From the NCBI GenBank assembly GCA_031549605.1, contig JAVBPM010000020.1:1-5543 (forward strand): a stretch of 5,543 nt of DNA. Direction: 5' to 3'. Source of the stretch: WRAI01 sp031549605 (GTDB lineage: Bacteria; Bacillota; Clostridia; Oscillospirales; UBA929). Both the position numbers and the translations under genes were made by a program. Every line of letters begins with the position of its first letter. The first letter of the stretch is position 1. Positions 1 to 5,026 of the stretch are shown piece after piece. Below the pieces are notes generated by a model. The model worked only from the letters and a program-made list of their open reading frames with translations, made no database searches and had not been told where the DNA came from.

Positions 1-161
1 AGGGCTACGCCGTGGCGTTGCAGTCGTTTTTGATTAACCGCCGTCTGGCCGAGGGGTTGGTGCCCTATGGGCAGGTGTTTGTCGACAACGTCGCGTCGCT
101 TGGCTTGCAGGAGAAGCTGGGCATGACCCGCGCGGCGGGCGAGGTTGTGTGGGTGTATTGA
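1..161 (+). CDS. GNAT family N-acetyltransferase, C-terminal fragment (5' end outside window)
   Basis: This open frame enters from the left edge in frame 3 and ends at a TGA at 159-161, leaving 52 visible residues. They match the C-terminal part of GNAT (FR47-like) acetyltransferases: an Ala-Leu...Leu helix, then Glu-Gly-Leu-Val-Pro-Tyr-Gly, a beta strand, Asn-Val-Ala-Ser-Leu, and Glu-Lys-Leu-Gly-Met followed by a last strand with Val-Val-Trp-Val-Tyr. In the family, the N-x-x-S-x-x-L-x-x-K-L-G-F segment packs beside the acetyl-CoA site. Such enzymes transfer an acetyl group from acetyl-CoA to an amine. The substrate cannot be told because the acceptor side lies upstream. The next gene starts 29 nt after this stop, so the two may share a transcript. 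The GNAT fold is fairly sure; a specific function is not claimed. Confidence 0.8.
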   Translation, partial: GYAVALQSFLINRRLAEGLVPYGQVFVDNVASLGLQEKLGMTRAAGEVVWVY

Positions 162-190
162 CGCCGATCAATGTGAATGGAGCTGACATC

Positions 191-673
191 ATGGCCAAGG
201 ATACGGTTACCTATGAGGACTTTCTCAACGATGTGCCCCTGCCCTATCGTGCGTTTGTGGAGCAGGTCAACAGCTCGTTGCTGGACGCCGGGTATAAATC
301 TACGTTTGAAAACAAGGCCAGCGGCTATCTCGCGTCGTACAAGCATGGCAAGAATAGGCTGGCTATCCTCAATTTTGTCTTTCGCAAGAAGGGCATGATG
401 GCGCGCGTGTATGCCAACCACTGCGACGAGTACGCCGACTATGTGGCGACGCTGCCGCCCGCGCTGGAGCGCGTTGTCGCCAAGGCGTCCGACTGCAAGC
501 GGCTGCTCAATCCGAGCGATTGCAGTCCCACCTGCTCGATGGGCTATCGCTTTTCGGTAGGCGACAACGAGTACCGGAAGTGCCGCTACAACTGCTTTTT
601 CTTTTTGGTGGATGACGAGAGTGTGCCGGTGATTGCCGGACTGGTGGAACGAGAGCGCGTGGCGCGCGGGTAA
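191..673 (+). CDS. Conserved Cys-rich protein of unknown function, 160 aa
   Basis: I chose the ATG at 191 because GGAG at 179-182 lies 8 nt upstream. A longer reading from a GTG at 149 would overlap the acetyltransferase and add unlikely residues. The protein is soluble, with no signal peptide or membrane segment. A helical N-terminus (residues 8-32) is followed by strands and a basic Phe-Arg-Lys-Lys-Gly patch at 64-68. The C-terminal half is cysteine-rich, with Cys102, Cys111, Cys115, Cys131 and Cys135 in the pattern C-x8-C-x3-C-x15-C-x3-C, plus Cys78. The segment Lys-Cys-Arg-Tyr-Asn-Cys-Phe (130-136) looks like a conserved family motif. I recall similar unnamed proteins in clostridia but cannot assign a family. 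The Cys pairs could bind zinc or an iron-sulfur cluster; this is inference. It ends at TAA 671-673, just before a perfect hairpin. Confidence 0.8.
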   Translation: MAKDTVTYEDFLNDVPLPYRAFVEQVNSSLLDAGYKSTFENKASGYLASYKHGKNRLAILNFVFRKKGMMARVYANHCDEYADYVATLPPALERVVAKASDCKRLLNPSDCSPTCSMGYRFSVGDNEYRKCRYNCFFFLVDDESVPVIAGLVERERVARG

Positions 674-683
674 ATAAAGCTAC

Positions 684-712
684 AAGCGGCAAGGGGTGTT
701 CCCTTGCCGCTT
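684..712. terminator. Perfect 12-bp hairpin after the Cys-rich gene, likely terminator
   Basis: Bases 684-695 pair perfectly with 701-712 around a 5-nt loop (GTGTT). The hairpin begins 10 nt after the stop codon of the upstream plus-strand gene. Position and stability suit an intrinsic terminator or a 3'-end stabiliser. However, neither strand has a real T-run after the stem (CAGACTG follows on the plus strand), so classical intrinsic termination is not certain. Confidence 0.6.
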
Positions 713-719
713 CAGACTG

Positions 720-776
720 TCAAAACAGCGCGCACCGTAAAACCATCGTCAGAAACGAGAGAACGCTGCGTTTTGA
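720..776. repeat. Imperfect inverted repeat in the convergent intergenic region
   Basis: TCAAAAC at 720-726 pairs with GTTTTGA at 770-776. The stem can continue with AGCG (727-730) against CGCT (764-767) across a 2-nt bulge. The loop carries the left arm of another inverted repeat (737-746), so the two cannot form together except as a pseudoknot. Its role is unknown. Confidence 0.4.
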
Positions 777-833
777 TACTCGGCTAATGTTTTGTGGCGC
801 ATCGACAAGGTCGTTGCGCCACAATGGTTTTAC
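737..833. repeat. Long-range 10-bp perfect inverted repeat enclosing a hairpin
   Basis: GTAAAACCAT at 737-746 is the exact reverse complement of ATGGTTTTAC at 824-833, 77 nt apart. The arms would close a larger fold with the 792-824 hairpin inside it. The right arm shares base 824 with that hairpin, so the two helices would stack coaxially or compete for one base pair. This is seen directly; function is unknown. Confidence 0.5.
792..824. repeat. Strong hairpin, 10 + 4 bp with one T-T mismatch
   Basis: TTGTGGCGCA (792-801) pairs perfectly with TGCGCCACAA (815-824). After a single T-T mismatch (802/814), CGAC (803-806) pairs with GTCG (810-813) around a 3-nt AAG loop. No T-run follows on either strand, so it is not a typical intrinsic terminator. 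It could be part of a structured RNA, a remnant of a small palindromic repeat element, or a 3'-UTR element of either converging transcript. Confidence 0.55.
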
Positions 834-841
834 TTGCTGCA

Positions 842-890
842 GAAACACTGTCCTAGCGTACCGTCGTACGCCGACGGACGGTGTTTCTTT
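842..890 (+). terminator. Long hairpin with inner 6-bp stem and T-rich tail, candidate terminator
   Basis: GAAACACTGTCC (842-853) pairs with GGACGGTGTTTC (876-887) over 12 positions with one G-U wobble. Inside it, GCGTAC (856-861) and GTACGC (866-871) form a perfect 6-bp stem with a CGTC tetraloop. On the plus strand the stem runs into TTTCTTT (884-890), which suits termination of rightward transcription. It also lies 26 nt past the stop of the converging peptidase gene and could serve that transcript, although no T-run follows in that direction. Confidence 0.55.
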
Positions 891-915
891 GCTTGCGCAC
901 TGCGTTGTCAGCCTG

Positions 916-1602
916 TCAGCATTTGCCTATTGTCGTTGCTGTTTGGCCGGTGCCTACGACGTTTGTGGTGATGGCACGCCATGTGCCGCAGCCGACTACG
1001 CCGTCTTCGGACAGGTTGTGCTGCGCCTGAAAATCCTTGACGGCCGCTTGCAGTCCGGCGCCAAATACGCCGTCGAGTCCGCCGCCCGGGAAGCCGAGCG
1101 TGGCCAGCGCGTCTTGCAGAATGAATACATAGACGCCCTTGCTGCCGCGCCGCAGCAACGGGTAGCCGCCGCTGGCGCAGGCGGGTGTGCCGAACCGGCG
1201 GTCGGCGTGCACCCACGTCGGGGTCATGCTGAGCGGCTCGACGTAGCCCCACATGCCCGATTGCGTTGCGATGCGGTGGATGCGGTCGCGCTGGGCTTGC
1301 GTCATGGTTTGCCCGACGTCAAAGGCTACTCCGGCGTAGTGCTGCGACTGGCCGCTGTGGCCGCCCTCCCAAATGCGCTTGAACACTGCGCCGATGTAGA
1401 TGGGTGCACCGTAGCTCTGGCGCAGGTTGTTCCACGCGTCCATGGCCGCCTTGGTCGTCCACAGGATGGACGAGCAGCTGCGGGCGCGGAACTCGCGCAC
1501 GGTCATGGTGCGCCCGATGTTGTAGGGCATGGGCTCGTCTAGCCCTCGGTTGTACTTTTCAACAGCGCCGCTGCTGCTGTTGTACACATAAATGGTCGCC
1601 AT
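916..1602 (-). CDS. M15-family zinc D,D-peptidase with C-terminal PG_binding_1 domain
   Basis: This 228-residue protein combines a VanY/M15-type peptidase domain (about 20-135) with a peptidoglycan-binding domain (about 147-211). The zinc signature Ser-x-His-x-x-Gly-x-Ala-x-Asp is visible as Ser86, His88, Gly91, Ala93, Asp95. Glu122 is the likely catalytic base, and Trp-Val-His-Ala-Asp at 130-134 supplies the third zinc ligand, His132. The binding domain shows the usual Leu-x-x-Gly-Ser-x-Gly start, a Leu-Gln-x-x-Leu helix, Leu-Asp-Gly-Val-Phe-Gly, and Asp-Gly-Val-Val-Gly-x-x-Thr-Trp. M15 enzymes cleave D-Ala-D-Ala or related bonds in peptidoglycan peptides. No signal peptide or membrane segment is seen, so how it reaches the wall is open (lysis, sporulation or non-classical export). 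AAGGAG lies 7 nt upstream of the ATG, inside the end of the preceding gene, only 4 nt away, so the two are cotranscribed and probably translationally coupled. Confidence 0.9.
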   Translation of the reverse strand: MATIYVYNSSSGAVEKYNRGLDEPMPYNIGRTMTVREFRARSCSSILWTTKAAMDAWNNLRQSYGAPIYIGAVFKRIWEGGHSGQSQHYAGVAFDVGQTMTQAQRDRIHRIATQSGMWGYVEPLSMTPTWVHADRRFGTPACASGGYPLLRRGSKGVYVFILQDALATLGFPGGGLDGVFGAGLQAAVKDFQAQHNLSEDGVVGCGTWRAITTNVVGTGQTATTIGKC

Positions 1603-1606
1603 ACTG

Positions 1607-2233
1607 TCACTCCTTCACGCTCATGCTATGTGCCCAGCGCGGCAGGTGTTCATAGGCAACCGGCAGCGTTTTGTTGTTTTTTGTGATGAGAATGAGCGCT
1701 GTAGGCGTCAGATAGTAGCGCTTGGGGCTGAGTGCCGTTTTTAGGCTGCGCTTGACGGCGCTGCGGTTGGCGTCTGTGGGCTTGAGACTGTCCAGCGCGG
1801 CGTTGACCAGCGTGCGCTTGACGGGCGTATGCCACTTGAACAGCGTCTTGAGCGGCAGCTGACGGCCGGTTTTCAGGTGCCAGGTGTCGCCGTTGCGCGT
1901 CTCGGTGTGGTAGGCGTTGTTGCTGTAGTGCAGGTCGGTAAAGCTGCTGGCGAGCTGGTCGTCGTGGTAGGTGGCCGTGGCGCTGGCGCGCAGTGTGTGC
2001 GGCGTTGGGCCGTCGTCGGCGTAGCGCGCCGCCTGTTTTGCCAGCTTGGCAAGGTCGGCGCGCTGCTTACGGTAGTAGGCGTCGATGCGCTTGTCGGCGC
2101 GGCTTTTACCGGCCGCGTGTGGCAGCAGTACGCTGACGGCGACGGCGTCGTCGGGCGCTTTTTTTCGTTTGGCACAGTAGGTCTGCGGCGCGTCGGGTAT
2201 GGCCAGCCGCGCGGTTGTGCGTTGTCTGGGCAT
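1607..2233 (-). CDS. DUF3298/RsiV-like domain protein, 208 aa, no membrane anchor
   Basis: I recognise the DUF3298 (RsiV C-terminal-like) pattern from residue 94 to 200. It has a Tyr-x-Asn-x-Ala-Tyr-His-x-x-Thr segment (103-111), Trp-His-Leu-Lys-Thr-Gly-Arg-Gln-Leu-Pro-Leu-Lys-Thr-Leu-Phe (118-132; the family's D-L-x-T-G-x-x-L-x-L-x-D-L-F block), and a final Tyr-Tyr-Leu-Thr ... Pro-Val-Ala-Tyr-Glu-x-Leu-Pro (173-198). In Bacillus RsiV this domain lies outside the cell and binds lysozyme. Here the N-terminus is basic and helical (43-70) with no transmembrane segment or signal peptide, so an anti-sigma-factor role is unlikely. An AGGGGGTG site sits upstream of the ATG. The gene is first in a two-gene operon with the wall peptidase, which hints at a cell-envelope role (inference). 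No convincing promoter was found on this strand. Confidence 0.75.
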   Translation of the reverse strand: MPRQRTTARLAIPDAPQTYCAKRKKAPDDAVAVSVLLPHAAGKSRADKRIDAYYRKQRADLAKLAKQAARYADDGPTPHTLRASATATYHDDQLASSFTDLHYSNNAYHTETRNGDTWHLKTGRQLPLKTLFKWHTPVKRTLVNAALDSLKPTDANRSAVKRSLKTALSPKRYYLTPTALILITKNNKTLPVAYEHLPRWAHSMSVKE

Positions 2234-2260
2234 AGGTACACCCCCTGCCCTATGCTATGC

Positions 2261-2289
2261 TTTACTTTTGACCGCCGTGAGGCTATACT
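2261..2289 (+). promoter_or_regulatory. Candidate sigma-A promoter of the methyltransferase operon
   Basis: TTTACT at 2261-2266 (4 of 6 consensus) and TATACT at 2284-2289 (5 of 6) are separated by exactly 17 bp in the divergent intergenic gap. Transcription would start near 2296, only about 9 nt before the preferred ATG at 2305, giving an almost leaderless mRNA. The alternative GTG at 2293 would lie upstream of that start. Confidence 0.4.
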
Positions 2290-2304
2290 GACGTGGGTGA
2301 TGAG

Positions 2305-3009
2305 ATGGATTTGTATACGCTGTTGGCCGACCGCTATGACGGGCTGATGGACCACTTTGACTATGGCGGTTGGGCTGACTTTTTTGCCGCGCTGACGGAG
2401 GGCTGTGCGGTTAAAACAGTGCTTGACTTGGGCTGCGGCACCGGCAGGCTGACGGCGCTGCTGGCGTGTCGCGGCTATGAGACGATTGGCGTTGACGCCA
2501 GCGCCGACATGCTGGCGGTGGCGTATGGGCGCGAGCTGCCCGACGACGCCGTGCGGCCGCTATGGCTGATGCAGGACATGACGGCGCTGGATTTGTACGG
2601 CACGGTCGACGCGACGGTGTGCAGTCTCGACGGGCTGAACCACCTGCCTGATTTGGCCGCGCTCAAGCGCGCACTGGCGCGCGTGCTGCTGTTTTTAGAG
2701 CCGGGCGGCGTCTTTGTCTTTGACATGCTGACGCCCGACCACTTTGCCGCTGTCGACGGGCAGATGTTTCGCTCGGTTGACGACGACGGCGAGGTGACGT
2801 GGCGCTGCCGCTGCGAGGACGGGCGTTGCGTGTACGACTTTGACGTCGACGGCACCGGCTGCCGCTCGGTCGAGCTGATTGTGCCGGTGGATGCGATGGT
2901 GGCGCTGCTGGGTGAGGTCGGGTTTGTCGACGTTGAGGTCTTTGGCGACCGGGCGCTGCGCCCGCCGGTGGCGGGTGAAGCGCGCGTGTTTGTCAAAGCC
3001 ACAAAATGA
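2305..3009 (+). CDS. Class I SAM-dependent methyltransferase (Methyltransf_25-like)
   Basis: This 234-residue enzyme has the classic Rossmann methyltransferase layout. The N-terminal Tyr-x-x-Leu-Ala-x-x-Tyr-Asp-x-Leu-Met (4-15) is typical of this subgroup. Motif I is Val-Leu-Asp-Leu-Gly-Cys-Gly-Thr-Gly (39-47), which binds S-adenosylmethionine. The acidic end of strand 2 is Gly-Val-Asp-Ala-Ser (62-66). Gln-Asp-Met (90-92) follows, then Val-Cys-Ser-Leu-Asp-Gly-Leu-Asn-His-Leu (105-114) and the Leu-x-Pro-Gly-Gly-x-x-x-Phe-Asp turn (131-140). The C-terminal region (155-190) seems somewhat shorter than in relatives of about 245-250 residues. The methyl acceptor is unknown. I chose ATG 2305 because it fits the family N-terminus; GTG 2293 in the same frame, with GAGG at 2279-2282, is the alternative. 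The YciI-like gene follows after 14 nt, so the two form an operon. Confidence 0.92.
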   Translation: MDLYTLLADRYDGLMDHFDYGGWADFFAALTEGCAVKTVLDLGCGTGRLTALLACRGYETIGVDASADMLAVAYGRELPDDAVRPLWLMQDMTALDLYGTVDATVCSLDGLNHLPDLAALKRALARVLLFLEPGGVFVFDMLTPDHFAAVDGQMFRSVDDDGEVTWRCRCEDGRCVYDFDVDGTGCRSVELIVPVDAMVALLGEVGFVDVEVFGDRALRPPVAGEARVFVKATK

Positions 3010-3023
3010 TAGGAGGTGCTGTG

Positions 3024-3323
3024 ATGGCTAAAGAATTATTTGTCATGTTTATTGAACGCGGCGCGACCTACAACCGCATGACCAAAGCGGTTGTCACGCG
3101 ACATGTTGACAACATCAGGCGACTGGATGAGAACGGGCAGCTGGAGCTGTGCGGGCTGTTTAAAGGCTATCCCGGCGTGGCCGGCATGCTGATTTTGCGC
3201 GCCGACAGCCTCAAGGAGGCCGACGCGCTGTGCAAGCAGGAGCCGCTTGTGGTGGAAGGCTTTGCCACCTATCGGCTCTACGCCTTCAAGGCGGCCAACA
3301 GCGACAACAATTATTTGCTGTAG
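3024..3323 (+). CDS. YciI family protein, 99 aa
   Basis: The ATG at 3024 is chosen because a perfect AGGAGG (3011-3016) lies 7 nt upstream; the frame open from 3006 would skip that site. The product is a single YciI-like (YCII, PF03795) ferredoxin-like alpha/beta domain. It has a first strand Leu-Phe-Val-Met-Phe-Ile (5-10), a helix with the conserved His27, then Leu-Cys-Gly-Leu-Phe-Lys-Gly-Tyr-Pro-Gly-Val-Ala-Gly-Met (42-55). A strand ending in Arg-Ala-Asp (59-61), the Glu-Ala-Asp helix, and Gln-Glu-Pro-Leu-Val-Val-Glu-Gly (72-79) follow, with the last strand and a Asn-Asn-Tyr-Leu-Leu tail. In YciI proteins a His-Asp pair is proposed to be catalytic, but most members have no known reaction. 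Here the usual Asp-Pro is Glu-Pro (73-74). It is the second gene of the methyltransferase operon and ends just before a strong terminator. Confidence 0.88.
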   Translation: MAKELFVMFIERGATYNRMTKAVVTRHVDNIRRLDENGQLELCGLFKGYPGVAGMLILRADSLKEADALCKQEPLVVEGFATYRLYAFKAANSDNNYLL

Positions 3324-3324
3324 C

Positions 3325-3359
3325 AAAAGACGACTGTCGAAATCAACAGTCGTCTTTTT
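3325..3359. terminator. Bidirectional intrinsic terminator between the YciI-like gene and tRNA-Cys
   Basis: AAAAGACGACTGT (3325-3337) pairs perfectly over 13 bp with ACAGTCGTCTTTT (3346-3358) around an 8-nt loop. On the plus strand the stem ends in TTTTT (3355-3359), starting right after the YciI-like stop at 3323. On the minus strand it also ends in TTTT and follows the tRNA-Cys CCA end by only 3 nt. It can therefore stop both convergent transcripts. Confidence 0.9.
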
Positions 3360-3361
3360 GA

Positions 3362-3436
<75 letters not shown>

Positions 3437-3473
3437 ATGGTTTATGGTATGCGCCAGCGCGCTGACCTGTTCA

Positions 3474-3502
3474 ATTATAGGGAAGCGGCGGCCGTTTGTC
3501 AA
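3474..3502 (-). promoter_or_regulatory. Perfect consensus sigma-70/A promoter of tRNA-Cys
   Basis: On the minus strand TTGACA (3502-3497) and TATAAT (3479-3474) are separated by exactly 17 bp, so both boxes match consensus at every position. A run of six A (3512-3507) lies just upstream of the -35 box and may act as a weak UP element. Transcription should start near 3467, leaving a leader of about 30 nt before the mature tRNA for RNase P to remove. Confidence 0.93.
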
Positions 3503-3535
3503 GGGGTTTTTTGCGCTAGAGCCGTTATCCGTGAA

Positions 3536-3567
3536 CACCGGGCAGAAAACGCCTTTTCTGCCCGGTG
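3536..3567 (-). terminator. Perfect 14-bp hairpin after the DUF6273 gene
   Basis: CACCGGGCAGAAAA (3536-3549) pairs perfectly with TTTTCTGCCCGGTG (3554-3567) around a CGCC loop. It starts 16 nt past the stop of the minus-strand DUF6273 gene and lies upstream of the tRNA promoter, so it would insulate the two units. The T-run is inside the stem rather than after it, so termination efficiency is uncertain. Confidence 0.65.
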
Positions 3568-3583
3568 CAGTGCGTTGCGCGCG

Positions 3584-4189
3584 CTAGTCTGTGGCTATCC
3601 ACAGTGCAGGACGGACGCCGCCTGTGCATTTGCCGTCGCTGATGTTACCTTTGAGCACGTTGTTGCCCTGTATGCCGATGCCGCCGTCGGTGCCCCAAAT
3701 GTAGGCCGCTTTGACGCCGACGCGGCCGGGTGACCGCAGCCACCACCACCAGCAGCCCTCTTTGCCCTGCAGTCGAGCCAGGCGTTTGTGGTTGTTTTCG
3801 TCCTTGCGCTCGAACCAGTAGCGCTGGTTTTTCTTCGGATGATACAGTTTGTCGCTGCTGTCGCCAAACAGCCTGCACACCTGGTCGAGACTGAGTAAAA
3901 ACACACGATCGTTGGTGTCTTGGCCACCCGGGGTGCCGTACCAAGGGTTGTCGGGGTTGTGGTTAAGCACGGGTACGACTCTGGCCTGATCGTCACGGCT
4001 AAAACCGGCGAAAAATGCGCCGTTCAGGTAGGCTCTCAACGAGCTGTCAGCCCATGTGACGGCAGCGTATTTGTCGTGGTAGGCGCGCTGCTGGAGGATG
4101 CACTCGGTGATTAGCAGCGCCCTGTTGTCTTGGGTGTCAAGCACGCGCCATGTGGTGTCTGCCCAACGTATGGTTTCGCCGATTTTCAT
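3584..4189 (-). CDS. DUF6273 domain protein, 201 aa
   Basis: The start is the ATG at 4189, with AAGGAG 7 nt upstream. A longer frame from 4243 has no such site and adds 18 unlikely residues. The protein matches the DUF6273 pattern common in clostridial gut bacteria. It shows Trp-Arg-Val-Leu-Asp (14-18), a Leu-Leu-Ile-Thr strand, Val-Thr-Trp-x-x-Ser-x-Leu-Arg-x-Tyr-Leu-Asn-Gly-x-Phe (44-59), and Asp-Arg-Val-Phe-Leu-Leu-Ser (94-100). It also has the hallmark Trp-Trp-Leu-Arg-Ser-Pro-Gly (149-155) and Gly-Val-Arg-Pro-Ala-Leu-Trp-Ile (191-198). The hallmark is preceded by two extra tryptophans, so four Trp lie in a row (147-150). The function of the family is unknown; the end motif resembles C-type-lectin/sulfatase-modifying-factor-like folds, which is inference. 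No signal peptide is seen. It follows the 235-residue unknown gene by 61 nt with no clear promoter between, so cotranscription is likely. Confidence 0.85.
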   Translation of the reverse strand: MKIGETIRWADTTWRVLDTQDNRALLITECILQQRAYHDKYAAVTWADSSLRAYLNGAFFAGFSRDDQARVVPVLNHNPDNPWYGTPGGQDTNDRVFLLSLDQVCRLFGDSSDKLYHPKKNQRYWFERKDENNHKRLARLQGKEGCWWWWLRSPGRVGVKAAYIWGTDGGIGIQGNNVLKGNISDGKCTGGVRPALWIATD

Positions 4190-4250
4190 GTGGTATCTCC
4201 TTATTGTTGTGCCATCGACTGGTTGACGGGTGCCGTCTTGCAAAGGTTTT

Positions 4251-4958
4251 TCAGTCAGTCAGTGTCCACGTGTGGCGATGATAGCTAAGGACTATTGAGT
4301 TGTTGCGCGCGCGGCAGCGGTCGAGCCGGGTGTGGAGGGAGTCCATATTGGTCTGCTGTCCGACGATGTAAAGGCAGAGACTGTTTGCCGTCTGCTGCTC
4401 ATAGTCAAAAACAACGCCCTGTTGGCACAGTGCGTATAGCTCGTCAAGGATGGGCTGCGGCAGCGGCGCAATGGCGCGCTTTCGGCCTTTTAGTTGTGTG
4501 AGCAACTTATGTGCCAGCACGGTTTTGTAGGTGTTGAGGTCGTCGGTGTACACCTTGGTGAACCACTCGTCGTCGTGCGCCCAGTATGCGAAACGGTTGT
4601 GCAGGCTCTCAAAGGTGAAGCCGTTGAGAGCCTGCGCGCGGTGCGCCAAATAGAGCAGCTCGGCCAGCTGCGTTTCAGTGACGTGGTTGAGGTCGCGCGG
4701 GTCGGTCATGTCAACGCAGCAAAAGTCACCGAAGCTGTAGATGTCGGAGTGGGCAAAATCGGCCACCTGGTCGTGGGTGACATAGGCGAGCGACAGCTGT
4801 TTGTTGTATTCGCAGTTGACAGGATGGCCGGCGAGAATAAGCAGGTTGCGCGGCTTGTCGGTGATGCCGGTGTAAAACTCGGCAAAGGAAACACCGGAGC
4901 TGACAACGTGGCGCTGGTCAACGTCGATACAATGATAGCTGAAGAGGTTGTTTTTCAC
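4251..4958 (-). CDS. Conserved hypothetical protein, 235 aa, GTG start
   Basis: The start is the GTG at 4958-4956. AAGGAG (4972-4967) lies 8 nt upstream of it, whereas the TTG at 4964 would be only 2 nt from that site. I do not recognise a named domain. The sequence looks like a soluble, well-folded protein: Phe-Ser-Tyr-His-Cys-Ile-Asp-Val-Asp (6-14), Ser-Gly-Val-Ser-Phe-Ala-Glu-Phe-Tyr (21-29), and Tyr-Ser-Phe-Gly-Asp-Phe-Cys-Cys-Val-Asp (74-83). A helical region with Leu-Ala-Glu-Leu-Leu-Tyr-Leu-Ala-His (98-106) and an aromatic, acidic block at 121-142 (Asn-Arg-Phe-Ala-Tyr-Trp-Ala-His-Asp-Asp-Glu-Trp-Phe) follow. The C-terminal part (165-235) may be a second small domain with strands at 193-200 and 222-233. 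I recall similar unnamed clostridial proteins. It has its own promoter and leads the operon with the DUF6273 gene. Confidence 0.8.
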   Translation of the reverse strand: MKNNLFSYHCIDVDQRHVVSSGVSFAEFYTGITDKPRNLLILAGHPVNCEYNKQLSLAYVTHDQVADFAHSDIYSFGDFCCVDMTDPRDLNHVTETQLAELLYLAHRAQALNGFTFESLHNRFAYWAHDDEWFTKVYTDDLNTYKTVLAHKLLTQLKGRKRAIAPLPQPILDELYALCQQGVVFDYEQQTANSLCLYIVGQQTNMDSLHTRLDRCRARNNSIVLSYHRHTWTLTD

Positions 4959-4996
4959 GGGCAAAACTCCTTGTCGCGAGCGGTTACTGTGCCATC

Positions 4997-5026
4997 AGTA
5001 TACCAAAAGCCAGCTGCCTTTGGCAA
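4997..5026 (-). promoter_or_regulatory. Promoter of the 235-aa gene operon, extended -10
   Basis: On the minus strand TTGCCA (5026-5021, 5 of 6) and TATACT (5002-4997, 5 of 6) are 18 bp apart, and the -10 box is preceded by TGG, giving an extended TG-N motif. Transcription would start near 4990, about 32 nt before the GTG start and upstream of its AAGGAG. The promoter overlaps the terminator hairpin of the upstream DUF1048 gene. Confidence 0.7.

Noticed and set aside
792..824. Palindrome as an insertion-sequence terminal repeat
   Set aside because: The two arms are only 13 nt apart with no transposase or target duplication, so a hairpin is the simpler reading.
787..1542. 251-residue plus-strand open frame
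   Set aside because: It lies antisense to the M15 peptidase gene, has no family motif and low-complexity Ala/Gly/Val content, and lacks a ribosome binding site. It is a shadow of GC-rich codon use.
916..1602. M15 plus PG-binding protein as a phage endolysin marking a prophage
   Set aside because: There is no holin, structural or integration gene nearby, and similar stand-alone peptidase/PG-binding proteins are found in clostridial chromosomes.
1607..2233. RsiV-type anti-sigma factor
   Set aside because: There is no transmembrane segment, no sigma-binding N-terminal domain, and no sigma factor gene next to it.
1829..2347. 172-residue plus-strand open frame
   Set aside because: It is antisense to the DUF3298-like gene, has a Val/Gly/Ala-rich shadow composition, and overlaps the methyltransferase start out of frame.
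3513..3587. GCGCTAG repeated at 3513-3519 and 3581-3587, flanking a hairpin, as a possible element boundary
   Set aside because: Seven bases shared in GC-rich sequence is close to chance, and no mobile gene lies between the copies.
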